A model generated the notes under the pieces. It was not told the origin of the DNA. It did not search any database and saw only the letters and a program-made list of their open reading frames with translations. Made by a program: the position numbers and the translations under genes. 64,000 bases of DNA. Origin: Geomonas limicola. GTDB taxonomy: Bacteria; Desulfobacterota; Desulfuromonadia; Geobacterales; Geobacteraceae. Below, in pieces: positions 50,226-59,295 of the stretch; within the stretch, counting starts at the first letter, position 1, and every line of letters begins with the position of its first letter. Location of the stretch: contig NZ_BLXZ01000006.1 of NCBI RefSeq assembly GCF_014193675.1, positions 186,553-250,552 of the forward strand. Direction: 5' to 3'.

Positions 50226-52322
50226 CACTTCGCGGATCTTCGAGAGGAGCTGGCTGGGGAGCAGGGGCTTGTTCACCAGGTGCAGGCCGTGGTCGGCCAA
50301 CCCGTTTTTGTCCATGATGTCTGCGGTGTAGCCGCTGATGAAGATGGCCCTGGTGCGGGGCTTGCGGGCGAGGATCTCGTTGTAGGTCTCCCTGCCGTTC
50401 AGTTTCGGCATCACCACGTCCAGGATCGCCAGGTCGATCTCCTCCTCGTGCTCGCGGAACAGGGCGACCGCCTCGGCGCCGTCGGCCGCCTCGATCACCC
50501 GGTACCCCTGGGCCGCCAGCACGCTGCGCACCAGGGAACGGACGCTCAGGTCGTCCTCGGCCAGAAGGATGGTCTCGGTGCCGCCGATGATCGCCTCCAG
50601 GTCCGGCGCCGGGGTCGCTTCGGGCTCGCCGCAGACCGGGAGGTAGATGTTGAAGGTGGTGCCGTGCCCGGGCTCGCTGTAGACGTTGATGTAGCCGTTA
50701 TGCTGCTTCACGATGCCATAGACGATGGAGAGCCCCAGTCCGGTGCCGTGCCCCATCTCCTTGGTGGTGAAGAAGGGCTCGAAGATCTTCTCGCGCACCG
50801 CTTCGTTCATGCCGCTTCCGGTGTCCGAGACGCTCAACACTGCGAAATCACCGGGTTTTCCGTAGCCGTGCATCCTGACGAACTCCTGGTCGATGTGGAT
50901 CCGCCCGGTGCTGATGATCAGGCAGCCCCGGCGCTCCATGGCGTCGCGCGCGTTGGCGGCCAGGTTCATGAGGACCTGTTCGAGCTGGGTCGAGTCGGCG
51001 AACACCGTGATCCGCTCGGCCCCGAGCCTGGCGACCAGCTCGATCTGTTCGCCGATCAGCCGGGCCAGGAACTTCTCCACCTTGTGGACGCACTGGTTCA
51101 AGTCGAGCGGCCTCGGGGTGATGGCCTGCTTGCGGCTGTAGGCCAGAAGGCTGTTGGTGAGGGCGGCGGCGCGTTCCGAGGCGGCCATGATCTGGTTCAG
51201 GTTCTGCCTCACGGGGGTGTCCCGGTCCAGCTGCTGCGCGGTCAGGTTGCAGTACCCCATGATGACGGTGAGGATGTTGTTGAAGTCGTGCGCCACCCCC
51301 CCGGCGAGCGTACCGAGCGCCTCCATCTTCTGGGCATGGCGCAGTTGGTTCTCCAGGTTCTTCTGCTCGGTGATGTCCCGGAAGTTGATGACCCGTCCCA
51401 CGATGTTCCCTTCGACGACCTGGGGGGTGGCGACCCGCTCGAAGACCCTGCCGTCCCGAAAGGCGAGGATGTCCATGGATTCCTGCTGCGGCTCCCTGCG
51501 CTGTTGTTCGGTGATCTCGAGAAAGTGGTGCGGGTCCTTCAGCTGGTCCAGCACGTAGTCGCGCATGATGCGGTCGTCCCCGCTGGCGAGAAGATCCTCC
51601 GGTATGCGCCACATCTCGGCGAACCTGCGGTTGGCGATCACCGACCTGCCGGTAAGGTCGCGCACGATGATGCCGTCGGCGGTGGACTCGAGGGTGGCAT
51701 TCAGGAGGGACAGGGCGTGCTTCATCTGTTCTTCGCCCTCTTTGCGGGCGCTGATGTCCCTGATGATGGCGAACCACATCCGGCTCCCATTCCAGTCTAC
51801 CTGGCTCAGCGAGACCTCCAGCGCAAGCGGCGTGCCGTTGCGGTGCCGGCCCGTCGCCTCCAGCGTGGCGGTCCCCTTTCCCGGACGCGGCACCGTGCCG
51901 GTCCCCAGCACCGCGGCGAACTGGACCGGGTCCAGGAGCCCCCGCAGTTTCCCGCCGGGGAGCTGGTCGGCGGGGTAGCCGAAGATCGCCTCGGCGGCGG
52001 CGTTGAAGGCGTGGATGGTTCCTGCCTCGTCGAAGATGATCACGCCGTCCACCACCCCGGCCAGGATCCGGTCGGTGAGTGATTTCTGCATGGCGGCTAC
52101 CCTACGGAAGGGGTGGAAAACCTTGCGGTACAGGATGGGGGTGAACAGGGCGGTCAGCAGGGTGGCGTCGGCCAGGTTCTCCAGGTAGGGGTTGCGGATC
52201 GGCACCAGCCAGGGGAGCAGGTACATGATCGTCGTCTCGATGGCAAAGAGCACCACCAGCAAAATCGCGATGGTCCTGACCGGCGACGGGAAGCTCAGGT
52301 TGTTCATCTTCAAAGGGGGCAT
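50211..52322 (-). CDS. Hybrid sensor histidine kinase between glpK and glpD (2TM, PAS x2, HisKA, HATPase, REC)
   Basis: This 703-residue protein has two membrane segments (about 15-75), a PAS domain (about 90-205), a second PAS domain (about 220-335), HisKA with the phospho-acceptor His in GGVAHDFNN, HATPase ([11 protein letters not shown]) and a C-terminal receiver (about 590-700, Asp in LAILDVVMP). ATG at 52322 is chosen because GGAAGG precedes it and it begins just before the first hydrophobic segment; ATG 52307 is possible. It overlaps glpK tail to tail by 15 bases. A role in glycerol control is only suggested by position. Confidence 0.88.
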   Translation of the reverse strand: MPPLKMNNLSFPSPVRTIAILLVVLFAIETTIMYLLPWLVPIRNPYLENLADATLLTALFTPILYRKVFHPFRRVAAMQKSLTDRILAGVVDGVIIFDEAGTIHAFNAAAEAIFGYPADQLPGGKLRGLLDPVQFAAVLGTGTVPRPGKGTATLEATGRHRNGTPLALEVSLSQVDWNGSRMWFAIIRDISARKEGEEQMKHALSLLNATLESTADGIIVRDLTGRSVIANRRFAEMWRIPEDLLASGDDRIMRDYVLDQLKDPHHFLEITEQQRREPQQESMDILAFRDGRVFERVATPQVVEGNIVGRVINFRDITEQKNLENQLRHAQKMEALGTLAGGVAHDFNNILTVIMGYCNLTAQQLDRDTPVRQNLNQIMAASERAAALTNSLLAYSRKQAITPRPLDLNQCVHKVEKFLARLIGEQIELVARLGAERITVFADSTQLEQVLMNLAANARDAMERRGCLIISTGRIHIDQEFVRMHGYGKPGDFAVLSVSDTGSGMNEAVREKIFEPFFTTKEMGHGTGLGLSIVYGIVKQHNGYINVYSEPGHGTTFNIYLPVCGEPEATPAPDLEAIIGGTETILLAEDDLSVRSLVRSVLAAQGYRVIEAADGAEAVALFREHEEEIDLAILDVVMPKLNGRETYNEILARKPRTRAIFISGYTADIMDKNGLADHGLHLVNKPLLPSQLLSKIREVLQAS

Positions 52323-52630
52323 GGACCTTCCCGGGAAAACGTATGACCTTGCCGCGGGGACTCGGCACGAAGCACACCCGTCTTGTCGGACCTGATTGCC
52401 AAGGGCGCAGCAGCGCAGGCAACGGATCGGGGACGGATGGGCGGGCGCGGGCGCAACCGCAGCGGCAGTTTGAGGGGTGGCGAACGAGCGCAGCGACTCA
52501 TTGGTAGTCATCGGTCAATGGGGTTCAAACTTTAGTAAGGAATTGCCGATGAGCTACCCCGAGAGCCTCATTTTCTGGGCCGTTGCCGGTGCCGCCGGGC
52601 GGAGTTTGCCGGCATGAGTGGAGACAAGAC

Positions 52631-54253
52631 GTGGTGAGACGCGAGACCGATCTGGAAAGCCTCAAGCGCGGCGGGGAGTTCGACCTTTTGGTGGTGGGGG
52701 GGGGAGCCACCGGTTGCGGCGTGGCCCTCGATGCCGCGAGCCGCGGGCTGCGGGTGGCGCTTGTCGAGCGCGAGGACTTCGCCTCGGGTACCAGCGGCCG
52801 CAGCACCAAGCTGGTGCACGGCGGGGTGCGCTACCTCGAGGCTGCGCTCACCCACCTGGACCGGGTGCAGTTCAACCTGGTGCGCGAGGGGCTGCACGAG
52901 CGCGGAATCCTGCTCAGGCTGGCTCCGCACCTCTGCCACCGGCTCCCCCTGGTCACCCCGCTCTACGGTACCCTGGAGGTCCCCTACGTCTGGTTCGGTC
53001 TCAAGCTCTACGACCTCCTGGCCGGCAGGCTCGGCCTGGGGCACAGCAGGTTTTTGCGCGCCAGGGAGCTGCTGCGGCGCTTCCCCATGATCCGCAGCCA
53101 AGGGCTCAAGGGGGGTGTTCTCTACTACGACGGCCAGTTCAACGACGCCCGGATGAACCTGGCCCTCGCGCTCACGGCACGACAACAGAGTGCGCTGGTC
53201 CTGAACTACCTGGAGGTGCAGGAGCTGCTGCACCGTGAGGGGCGGGTGGCGGGTGCCCTGGTCCGCGACGGGATCGAGGGGGACTCCTTCGAGATCCGGG
53301 CGCGCTGCGTGGTGAACGCCACCGGGCCCTGGAGCGACCTGGTGCGCCGCCTGGACGACCCGCGGCAGGAACCGCTGCTTGCGGTGAGTTCCGGAAGCCA
53401 CCTCGTGCTCCCGGCCTCCTTTGCCCCGGCCGGGGCGGGGATCACCATCCCGCGCACCGAGGACGGCCGGGTCCTCTTCATCCTCCCCTGGCTGGGGGGA
53501 TGTCTGGTCGGCACCACCGACAACCCGGCCCGCCTCGAGCCCGACCCCCAGGCCTCCCCTGGCGACATCGACTACCTGGTGCGGCACCTGAAGCGCTACT
53601 TCAACCTCGAGGTCGCCCCCTCCGACATCACGGCCGCCTGGTGCGGGCTGAGGCCCTTGGTGCAGGATCCCGCGGCACACGACACCGCACGGCTGGCCCG
53701 CGATCACGTGGTGAACGTCTCCGGTACCGGACTGGTCAGCATCGCCGGCGGCAAGTGGACCACCTACCGCCGGATGGCCCAGGACGCGGTGGACGCGGCG
53801 CTGCGCGTGGCCCAGCTTGCGCCAGGGAAGGGGTGCCACAGCGACCGGATCCCCTTGTGGGGGGCGGACGGGTTCCACGATACGCTGGCCGACGAGCTCG
53901 CGCGCGAGTTCCACCTGGAGCCGGAACAGGCCGCGCACCTAAGCCGCAACTACGGTGGAGAGGCGGGGCGGGTCCTTGCCTGCTGCCGGGGCGCCTTGGC
54001 CGAACGGCTGGTCGCGCACCACCCCTACCTCAAGGGGGAGGTGGTCTACGCGGTGCGCCACGAGATGGTCCGGCACGGCGCGGATTTCCTGCTGCGCCGG
54101 ATTCCTTTGGGCCTTTTGGACCAGGCCGCAGCACTCGAGGCCGTACCGGCGGTGCTGGACCTCATGTCCCGTGAGCTTTCCTGGAGCCCGAGCGAGCGCG
54201 CCGTCGAGGCTCAGCGCCTTTCCACGGTACTCCACCGGCCCCACACTTCCTGA
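52631..54253 (+). CDS. glpD: Glycerol-3-phosphate dehydrogenase (FAD-dependent, aerobic type)
   Basis: This 540-residue flavoprotein oxidises glycerol-3-phosphate to dihydroxyacetone phosphate and feeds electrons to quinone. It has the FAD dinucleotide motif LLVVGGGATGCGVALDAASRG, given here split as VGGGATGCG and DAASRGL, the signature SGRSTKLVHGGVRYLE, and WCGLRPLV followed by GGKWTTYRRMA. The C-terminal DAO_C helical domain is complete. GTG at 52631 follows GGAGA; GTG at 52634 is almost as good, and an ATG-lacking extension to 52583 is unlikely. It belongs functionally with glpK. Confidence 0.94.
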   Translation: MVRRETDLESLKRGGEFDLLVVGGGATGCGVALDAASRGLRVALVEREDFASGTSGRSTKLVHGGVRYLEAALTHLDRVQFNLVREGLHERGILLRLAPHLCHRLPLVTPLYGTLEVPYVWFGLKLYDLLAGRLGLGHSRFLRARELLRRFPMIRSQGLKGGVLYYDGQFNDARMNLALALTARQQSALVLNYLEVQELLHREGRVAGALVRDGIEGDSFEIRARCVVNATGPWSDLVRRLDDPRQEPLLAVSSGSHLVLPASFAPAGAGITIPRTEDGRVLFILPWLGGCLVGTTDNPARLEPDPQASPGDIDYLVRHLKRYFNLEVAPSDITAAWCGLRPLVQDPAAHDTARLARDHVVNVSGTGLVSIAGGKWTTYRRMAQDAVDAALRVAQLAPGKGCHSDRIPLWGADGFHDTLADELAREFHLEPEQAAHLSRNYGGEAGRVLACCRGALAERLVAHHPYLKGEVVYAVRHEMVRHGADFLLRRIPLGLLDQAAALEAVPAVLDLMSRELSWSPSERAVEAQRLSTVLHRPHTS

Positions 54254-54822
54254 TCCCGCTGCCATCCCGCCCTACTGCGAACCGGCACCGACACCTCGTC
54301 GCCCGCCTCGGTTCACCCTTTACGCGCTCGTACTCGCTTCCGCAAGCTCCCGAAAGACAGACAGCTAAGCCCCCCTTGCGACGTTGCCGCGCCTTCCAGC
54401 TTTCTCGTCTCCCCATCTCCCGAGGTCGGACTATTCTTCGAAAAAACGCAGCTTACTCTTGCTAAATCATAATTAGCTGGTAAATAAGAAACTGCCAATA
54501 AAAATGAGCTAATGTGATTGTCCAGTGAGAGGAGGGGTCGGATGCTGTTGGGTCTGACGCTGTAACTGACACCTCTCTGCAGTACCACGAATTTCCCCCT
54601 GTCGACAACTAACCGTCTTTTCGGTACCAGGTCCCGCCGGGTGTCGTCGCGCAACTTTGCGCGTCGCAGCTTGTGACTGCGGGTGTCCGGGCAATGCCAG
54701 CCGGCGAGCCGGTTGCACCAGAAGCTGCATACCTTTTCTCGGGGGAGGTGACCCACATCCGCAAGTTGAGCGTTGGGCGTTGGCAAGCTGCAATCAGCGT
54801 TTTAGGAAAGGAGGTTACATTA
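54254..54822. other. Long leader region of the second conduit operon
   Basis: About 570 bases. The first half is A+T-rich with the dyad GCTAA-N7-TTAGC (54459-54475). The second half has three consecutive hairpins: CGCGCAA/TTGCGCG (54648-54663), a GTCGCAG/CTGCGGGTGTC stem near 54663-54690, and a CAGCCGG/CCGGTTG stem near 54699-54716. It may be a structured 5' leader; it does not match the GEMM consensus or any riboswitch class I recognise. No gene is supported. Confidence 0.5.
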
Positions 54823-56037
54823 ATGGTGATCAAAGGGGTGTCTCGATTGCTTCTCTGCATGTCCCTGCTGAGCGCTACCGCGAGCTGGGCGGCGGATATC
54901 CACGGCAGAAGCTCCACCCAGTTTTTGACCGGTGCCAGCGGCTTCACCAGCGACCGGCGTCAGAACGAACTGGACGAGTATCTGCGGCTATCCATCACCA
55001 ACATCGATCCGGCCGGCAAGTTCTCGCTGCAGGGGTACGGCAGAATCGGCCAGGACTTCGGTACGGGAGAGGGGCTCAACGGTCGGCTCTACTACCTCTA
55101 CGGGGAGTACCGTGACCTCTACGACAAGGTCGACTTCCGTCTGGGGCGCCAGTTCGTGAACCTCGCGGCGGGGAGCGCCATCATCGACGGCGTCCAGGTC
55201 GACCTGCGCAACGTGGGGCCGGTGGCCTTCACGGTCCTGGGGGGGCGCGACGTGCTGTTCGGCTTCGGCGGCGAGACCGGGGACCCGGCCAACACCGCGT
55301 TCGGCCTCGCCGCCTACCTGGCCGGCTTCAAAAAGACCGACGCCGAGATCAGCTGGTTCAGGAAGTGGGACAACGGCGACAACTCCCGGGACCAGTTGGG
55401 CGGCAACTTCCGCCAGCAGATCTTCAACTCGCTGCAACTCTACGCCAATGCACGCTACGACCTGGTGAGCGAGACCTTCAACGAGGTCCAGGCCGGCGTG
55501 AAGTTCTTCCCCACCTCGAGCCTGCTCTTCACCGGCGAGTATTTCCAGAGCTACCCCATCTTCGACACCACCTCCATCTACTCCGTCTTTGCCGTGGACC
55601 GCTACCAGGAGGGGGTGCTCAAGGTCAACTACCGGTTCAACGAGATCGTCTCGGTGTACGCGGGGATCACCCGCGAGGAGTTCGGCGAGGGGGGCGGCGC
55701 TTTCGTCTGGCAGGCGGGAACCGTGCTGCGCCCCATCGAACCCCTGGGGATCAGCGTCGAGTACGATGCGCGTAACGGCTATTACGGCAAGACCAACGGG
55801 ATCATCTCCGACGTCACCTTCGACATCACCAAGAATGCCCAGGTGGCAGGCGGCATCGACTTCGACGTGTACCAGCGCGACTCCATGACCGGCGACGAGT
55901 ACGCCCGGCGCTACTACCTGGCCGGAAAATACCGGCTGGCCAAGAACCTGGCGGTCTCGGGACGGATCCAGGACGACGTCAACGTGCGCTACACCAAGAA
56001 CATTTCGGGCCGCTTCGTGCTCGATTACGACTTCTAG
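54823..56037 (+). CDS. Outer-membrane porin of the second porin-cytochrome conduit
   Basis: This 404-residue protein has a signal peptide (about 1-24, ending SWAAD) and a regular run of amphipathic strands (GRLYYLYGEYRDLYDKVDF, LRPIEPLGISVEYDARNGYY, RFVLDYDF at the C-terminus with a terminal Phe as the barrel assembly signal). No heme sites. ATG at 54823 has AAAGGAGG upstream. The octaheme cytochrome gene starts 15 bases after its stop, and a surface multiheme lipoprotein follows. It is shorter than and clearly different from the porin at 38586, so the clusters are not recent duplicates. Confidence 0.85.
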   Translation: MVIKGVSRLLLCMSLLSATASWAADIHGRSSTQFLTGASGFTSDRRQNELDEYLRLSITNIDPAGKFSLQGYGRIGQDFGTGEGLNGRLYYLYGEYRDLYDKVDFRLGRQFVNLAAGSAIIDGVQVDLRNVGPVAFTVLGGRDVLFGFGGETGDPANTAFGLAAYLAGFKKTDAEISWFRKWDNGDNSRDQLGGNFRQQIFNSLQLYANARYDLVSETFNEVQAGVKFFPTSSLLFTGEYFQSYPIFDTTSIYSVFAVDRYQEGVLKVNYRFNEIVSVYAGITREEFGEGGGAFVWQAGTVLRPIEPLGISVEYDARNGYYGKTNGIISDVTFDITKNAQVAGGIDFDVYQRDSMTGDEYARRYYLAGKYRLAKNLAVSGRIQDDVNVRYTKNISGRFVLDYDF

Positions 56038-56052
56038 AAAGGGGGTGCCACT

Positions 56053-56739
56053 GTGAAGAACAAGGTGTTCATCTGCACCGTTGTGCTCTTGTCTGCGGTG
56101 TACGTCTCACAGGCCACGGCGCAAAAGCAGAACCACAAAGAGTACCAGGACATGAAGATCTCCGAGTGCAACGACTGCCACAAGGGAGAAGGGGTGGCGC
56201 TCAACCACGACGCCGACTGGGTGCGCCAGCACCGCTCCATCGCCAGCAAGGCCGGTCACAACTGCGCCCAGTGCCACACCCAGGCCTACTGCCTGGACTG
56301 CCACCAGGGGGGCGGCATCAACGCGGACCTGACCCGCGCCAACTTCGGGCAGGACTACATCCCGAGAAGCCACCGCAGCGACTTCGTCCAGATCCACCCC
56401 TTGAAGTCGCTGGACAACCCGCAAACCTGCTACCGCTGCCACGACCAGCGCTTCTGCAACGAGTGCCACTCGCGTTACCCGCGCGGCAGCTTCCGGATCA
56501 GGTCGCACCTTCCGAGCGGCACCGGCCAGCTCTACAGCGGGGTCTGGAGCTCGGAGCACAGCCGCGAGGCGCGGCGCAACCTGCAGACCTGCCAGTCCTG
56601 CCACCCCAACGGGGACGTCTGCCTGCGCTGCCACGGCGGCAACCGGGCCCTGGGCGTGCGCGTGAACCCGCACCCGAAGAACTTCCAAGGCGGCAATATC
56701 AGCAGGAGAACCGACAGGACCTGTCGCGCTTGCCACTAG
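56053..56739 (+). CDS. Periplasmic octaheme c-type cytochrome
   Basis: This 228-residue protein has a Sec signal peptide (about 1-23, ending SQATAQ), not a lipoprotein signal, and eight heme sites: CNDCH, CAQCH, CLDCH, CYRCH, CNECH, CQSCH, CLRCH and CRACH. Several are paired (CAQCH with CLDCH eight residues on, CYRCH with CNECH, CQSCH with CLRCH), an arrangement common in heme wires. GTG at 56053 follows AAAGGGGG. It ends exactly at its last heme histidine. It should occupy the porin at 54823 and hand electrons to the surface lipoprotein downstream. Confidence 0.9.
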   Translation: MKNKVFICTVVLLSAVYVSQATAQKQNHKEYQDMKISECNDCHKGEGVALNHDADWVRQHRSIASKAGHNCAQCHTQAYCLDCHQGGGINADLTRANFGQDYIPRSHRSDFVQIHPLKSLDNPQTCYRCHDQRFCNECHSRYPRGSFRIRSHLPSGTGQLYSGVWSSEHSREARRNLQTCQSCHPNGDVCLRCHGGNRALGVRVNPHPKNFQGGNISRRTDRTCRACH

Positions 56740-56772
56740 ACCAATCGCTAGGAACAAAGGAGGACTCATCGC

Positions 56773-58749
56773 ATGAAACAACTGAGACTTTTGGCACCCC
56801 TTATGTGCGTAGCGCTCGTCGCCTTCCTTTCGGGCTGCGGCAGTGACAAGCGCGAAGGATCCACCCCGACGCAGGTCCAGGCCTCGCAGTCCTGCCTGGG
56901 CTGCCACAGCGGTACCACCTCGCGGGTGACCGGCGCCTCGGTCGCCACCGACTGGCTCCGTTCGGCCCACGCCTCGGCCGCCGGCGGCGCCGGCTGCGAC
57001 GACTGCCACCACGCGACCCAGTTCGGGCACCCGCAAAACGGGGCGATCCCGCCGCTGCCCAACGACTCGGTCTGCACCGCACAGTGCCACACCATGACGG
57101 TCACCATGAGCACCCAGCGGCAGCATTTCGCGAACCGTTCCGCCTCGTTCCTCGGCTTCCCGCTCTCGAGCCTGAACCTCACCCTGATCAACCCGGTGAA
57201 CACCATCGCGAACCAGGGGACCGAGACCGCCACCAGCTGGTCCAGCTGCAACGGCTGCCACAACCCGCACGACGTGACGACGCTTCTACCGGTGAACCGC
57301 CAGTGGGCCCAGTCGGGCCACGGTGACACCACCTCCGAGGCCTTCGACGAAGAACCGTTCATGAAGTTCTCCGGCGGCGCCTGCAACCGCTGCCACACCG
57401 CGACCGGATTCCGCTACTACATGACTGTCGGCGCCCAGCGGGTGATCACCCCGGCGCTTTTGGGGGCCTACAGTTCGGCAAAAGAGGTGATCAGCTGCAA
57501 CGCCTGCCACACCGACTACAGCTGGCGCCGGCTCTCCAGCGACACCCGGGTCGCCTTCCAGGTCTATTCCACCCCGTACGTGCGCTTTGCGAACGTCAGC
57601 AAGCGGATCCCGGGAAGCACCAACACCACCACCGCTTCCAACATCGGCGACAGCCAGCTCTGCGTGCCGTGCCATGCCGGTCGCACCGGGGCCCGGGCGG
57701 GAGCAGCCATCTTGCTGACCAGCCCGACCACCGCTCCGTTTGATTCGCACTACTTCCCGGCGTCGGCGACCATGTACGGCAAGATCGGCTTCATCAACTT
57801 CACCTCGCAGGGCGCAGTCCTGCCGGCTGTTACGGCAACCACGGGGACCACCGGGTACGGCGCCATCACCGCCAGCACCTACGGCCAGAGCCTGATCACC
57901 AACGAGGACATCACCGGCGGGGTCACCAGCACCCACCGCAGGCTGGGTACCCCGGCGATTAACGGTTTCAGCGCCAATTTCACACCGGGACGCCTGGATG
58001 CCAACGGTCCCTGCGTGGTCTGCCACATGACCGCCGGGCACACGCTGACCTTCGAGAACACCACCTTCGCCCAGAACAGCTACAACCAGGTCTGCATCAA
58101 CTGCCACACCTCGGAGCGCGGTACGCCGCTCAACGCCACGAACTTCATGGACCTCTTCGTGCGCGAGAACCGCGACCAGATGTTCGACGCCCTGGCCCTG
58201 GCGGTCAGGCTGCTCGAGGCCAACTACGGGATCAGCATCAACCTGACCGACGACGAGGCCCTGGAGACCCCGCAGGACGTCTCTTATGTCTTCACCGCTA
58301 CCGGTCGCTCCGCGGGGCTCACGGGAGTGACCGCCGGTACCCCGATAACGAGCGCCAACTGGCCCACCTACCTCACCGCGAACCCGGGGCTCACCAACCT
58401 GCAGGTGTACAAGCTCAAGGGGGCCATGTTCAACATCATCCTGAACTACAAGGAGAACTCGGCGTTCCTGCACGCCCGGACCCTCACCCGCCGTCTCATC
58501 TACGACTCGATCGACTTCCTGGATGACGGCCTGATGAACCAGTCGGCCGGCGCCACTGCGCAGGCGGTGTCCCAGCAGGGTGACGCCACGACCAACCGCG
58601 TGTTCGGCAGGTTCGTCAAAGACGTGCGTGCCTTCGTCACCAACACCGACGGTCCGCTCTACGGCACCACCACGCCGAGCATGACCTACCTGATCGGCTT
58701 CGACCGTACCACCGGAGCCTGGACGCCGCCGCAGCGCGAACGCCCCTAA
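56773..58749 (+). CDS. Outer-surface multiheme c-type cytochrome lipoprotein (8 CXXCH plus one CX3CH)
   Basis: This 658-residue protein has a lipoprotein signal (AFLSGCGS) and the sites CLGCH, CDDCH, CNGCH, CNRCH, CNACH, CVPCH, CVVCH and CINCH, plus an expanded CTAQCH. The C-terminal helical region (RRLIYDSIDFLDDG) and the central part (CHTATGF, GGVTSTHRRLG, NQVCINCHTSE) match the cytochrome at 36228. The start ATG at 56773 lies 33 bases after the octaheme gene and has AAGGAGG upstream. It is the extracellular end of the second conduit. A strong terminator follows. Confidence 0.9.
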   Translation: MKQLRLLAPLMCVALVAFLSGCGSDKREGSTPTQVQASQSCLGCHSGTTSRVTGASVATDWLRSAHASAAGGAGCDDCHHATQFGHPQNGAIPPLPNDSVCTAQCHTMTVTMSTQRQHFANRSASFLGFPLSSLNLTLINPVNTIANQGTETATSWSSCNGCHNPHDVTTLLPVNRQWAQSGHGDTTSEAFDEEPFMKFSGGACNRCHTATGFRYYMTVGAQRVITPALLGAYSSAKEVISCNACHTDYSWRRLSSDTRVAFQVYSTPYVRFANVSKRIPGSTNTTTASNIGDSQLCVPCHAGRTGARAGAAILLTSPTTAPFDSHYFPASATMYGKIGFINFTSQGAVLPAVTATTGTTGYGAITASTYGQSLITNEDITGGVTSTHRRLGTPAINGFSANFTPGRLDANGPCVVCHMTAGHTLTFENTTFAQNSYNQVCINCHTSERGTPLNATNFMDLFVRENRDQMFDALALAVRLLEANYGISINLTDDEALETPQDVSYVFTATGRSAGLTGVTAGTPITSANWPTYLTANPGLTNLQVYKLKGAMFNIILNYKENSAFLHARTLTRRLIYDSIDFLDDGLMNQSAGATAQAVSQQGDATTNRVFGRFVKDVRAFVTNTDGPLYGTTTPSMTYLIGFDRTTGAWTPPQRERP

Positions 58750-58774
58750 ACGTTGCGAAGGGTCGCTGTACCCG

Positions 58775-58805
58775 AGCCCCGCCTGCTGTCAGGCGGGGCT
58801 CTTTT
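58775..58805 (+). terminator. Intrinsic terminator of the second conduit operon
   Basis: AGCCCCGCCTG, loop CTGT, CAGGCGGGGCT, then CTTTT. The stem sequence is nearly the same as in the terminator at 38374-38404. Confidence 0.88.
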
Positions 58806-59004
58806 CGTGGTGCCGGCGCTGCCGCGGCGAGGTGTGAGGGGCGAGCTGGAATACGGGCGCTGGACGAACCGGTGCACGGGCAGTTCGGGGTTGAGCGGGC
58901 GCAAGCTGCTGGGCTACAATGAGAGGGGAAGGAACTGTAGTGTTTTCCGGAATAGTGCGGCGGGAGGTGTGTGGGAGTTAGAACGCCAGAACGTGGAGCA
59001 GGCT

Positions 59005-59211
59005 ATGTCGGTTATCTTTACCAACGGCGAAGAACGGGACGTTCCCGCCTACATGCTGGAGTACCTGATTCGCGAAAAAAAGATCGTCGCCTTCCTGAGG
59101 TCGGACGGCTGGGTGCAGATCGGCAAGGACCCGATCCGCAAGGCGCAGTTACCGCTGATCCGCCCAGGCGACAGGTGGAGCGATTTCATGTTCAAACGCG
59201 ACGGACACTGA
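59005..59211 (+). CDS. 68-residue protein, paralogue of the gene at 48296
   Basis: This small protein reads MSVIFTNGEERDVP, then LIREKKIVAF, RSDGWVQIGKDPIRK and RPGDRWSDF. It has exactly the length of the 48296 product and shares about half its positions, with one Arg/Lys-rich central helix and a conserved Gly-Trp-Val. No metal site or membrane segment. ATG at 59005 has GGAG upstream, and TTGAGC/TACAAT upstream may be its promoter. Function is unknown. A terminator follows directly. Confidence 0.75.
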   Translation: MSVIFTNGEERDVPAYMLEYLIREKKIVAFLRSDGWVQIGKDPIRKAQLPLIRPGDRWSDFMFKRDGH

Positions 59212-59223
59212 GCCGTGCGCGGC

Positions 59224-59256
59224 AAAGCGGCCAGACTCCCGGCCGCTTTTGTTTTT
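59224..59256 (+). terminator. Intrinsic terminator after the 68-residue gene
   Basis: AAAGCGGCC pairs with GGCCGCTTT around a 8-nt loop, followed by a T-rich tail. It may also stop the converging dumbbell gene. Confidence 0.8.
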
Positions 59257-59295
59257 CCCTCCGGTAGAAATTCCCGTTTCCTCATCCCGCTTCGG

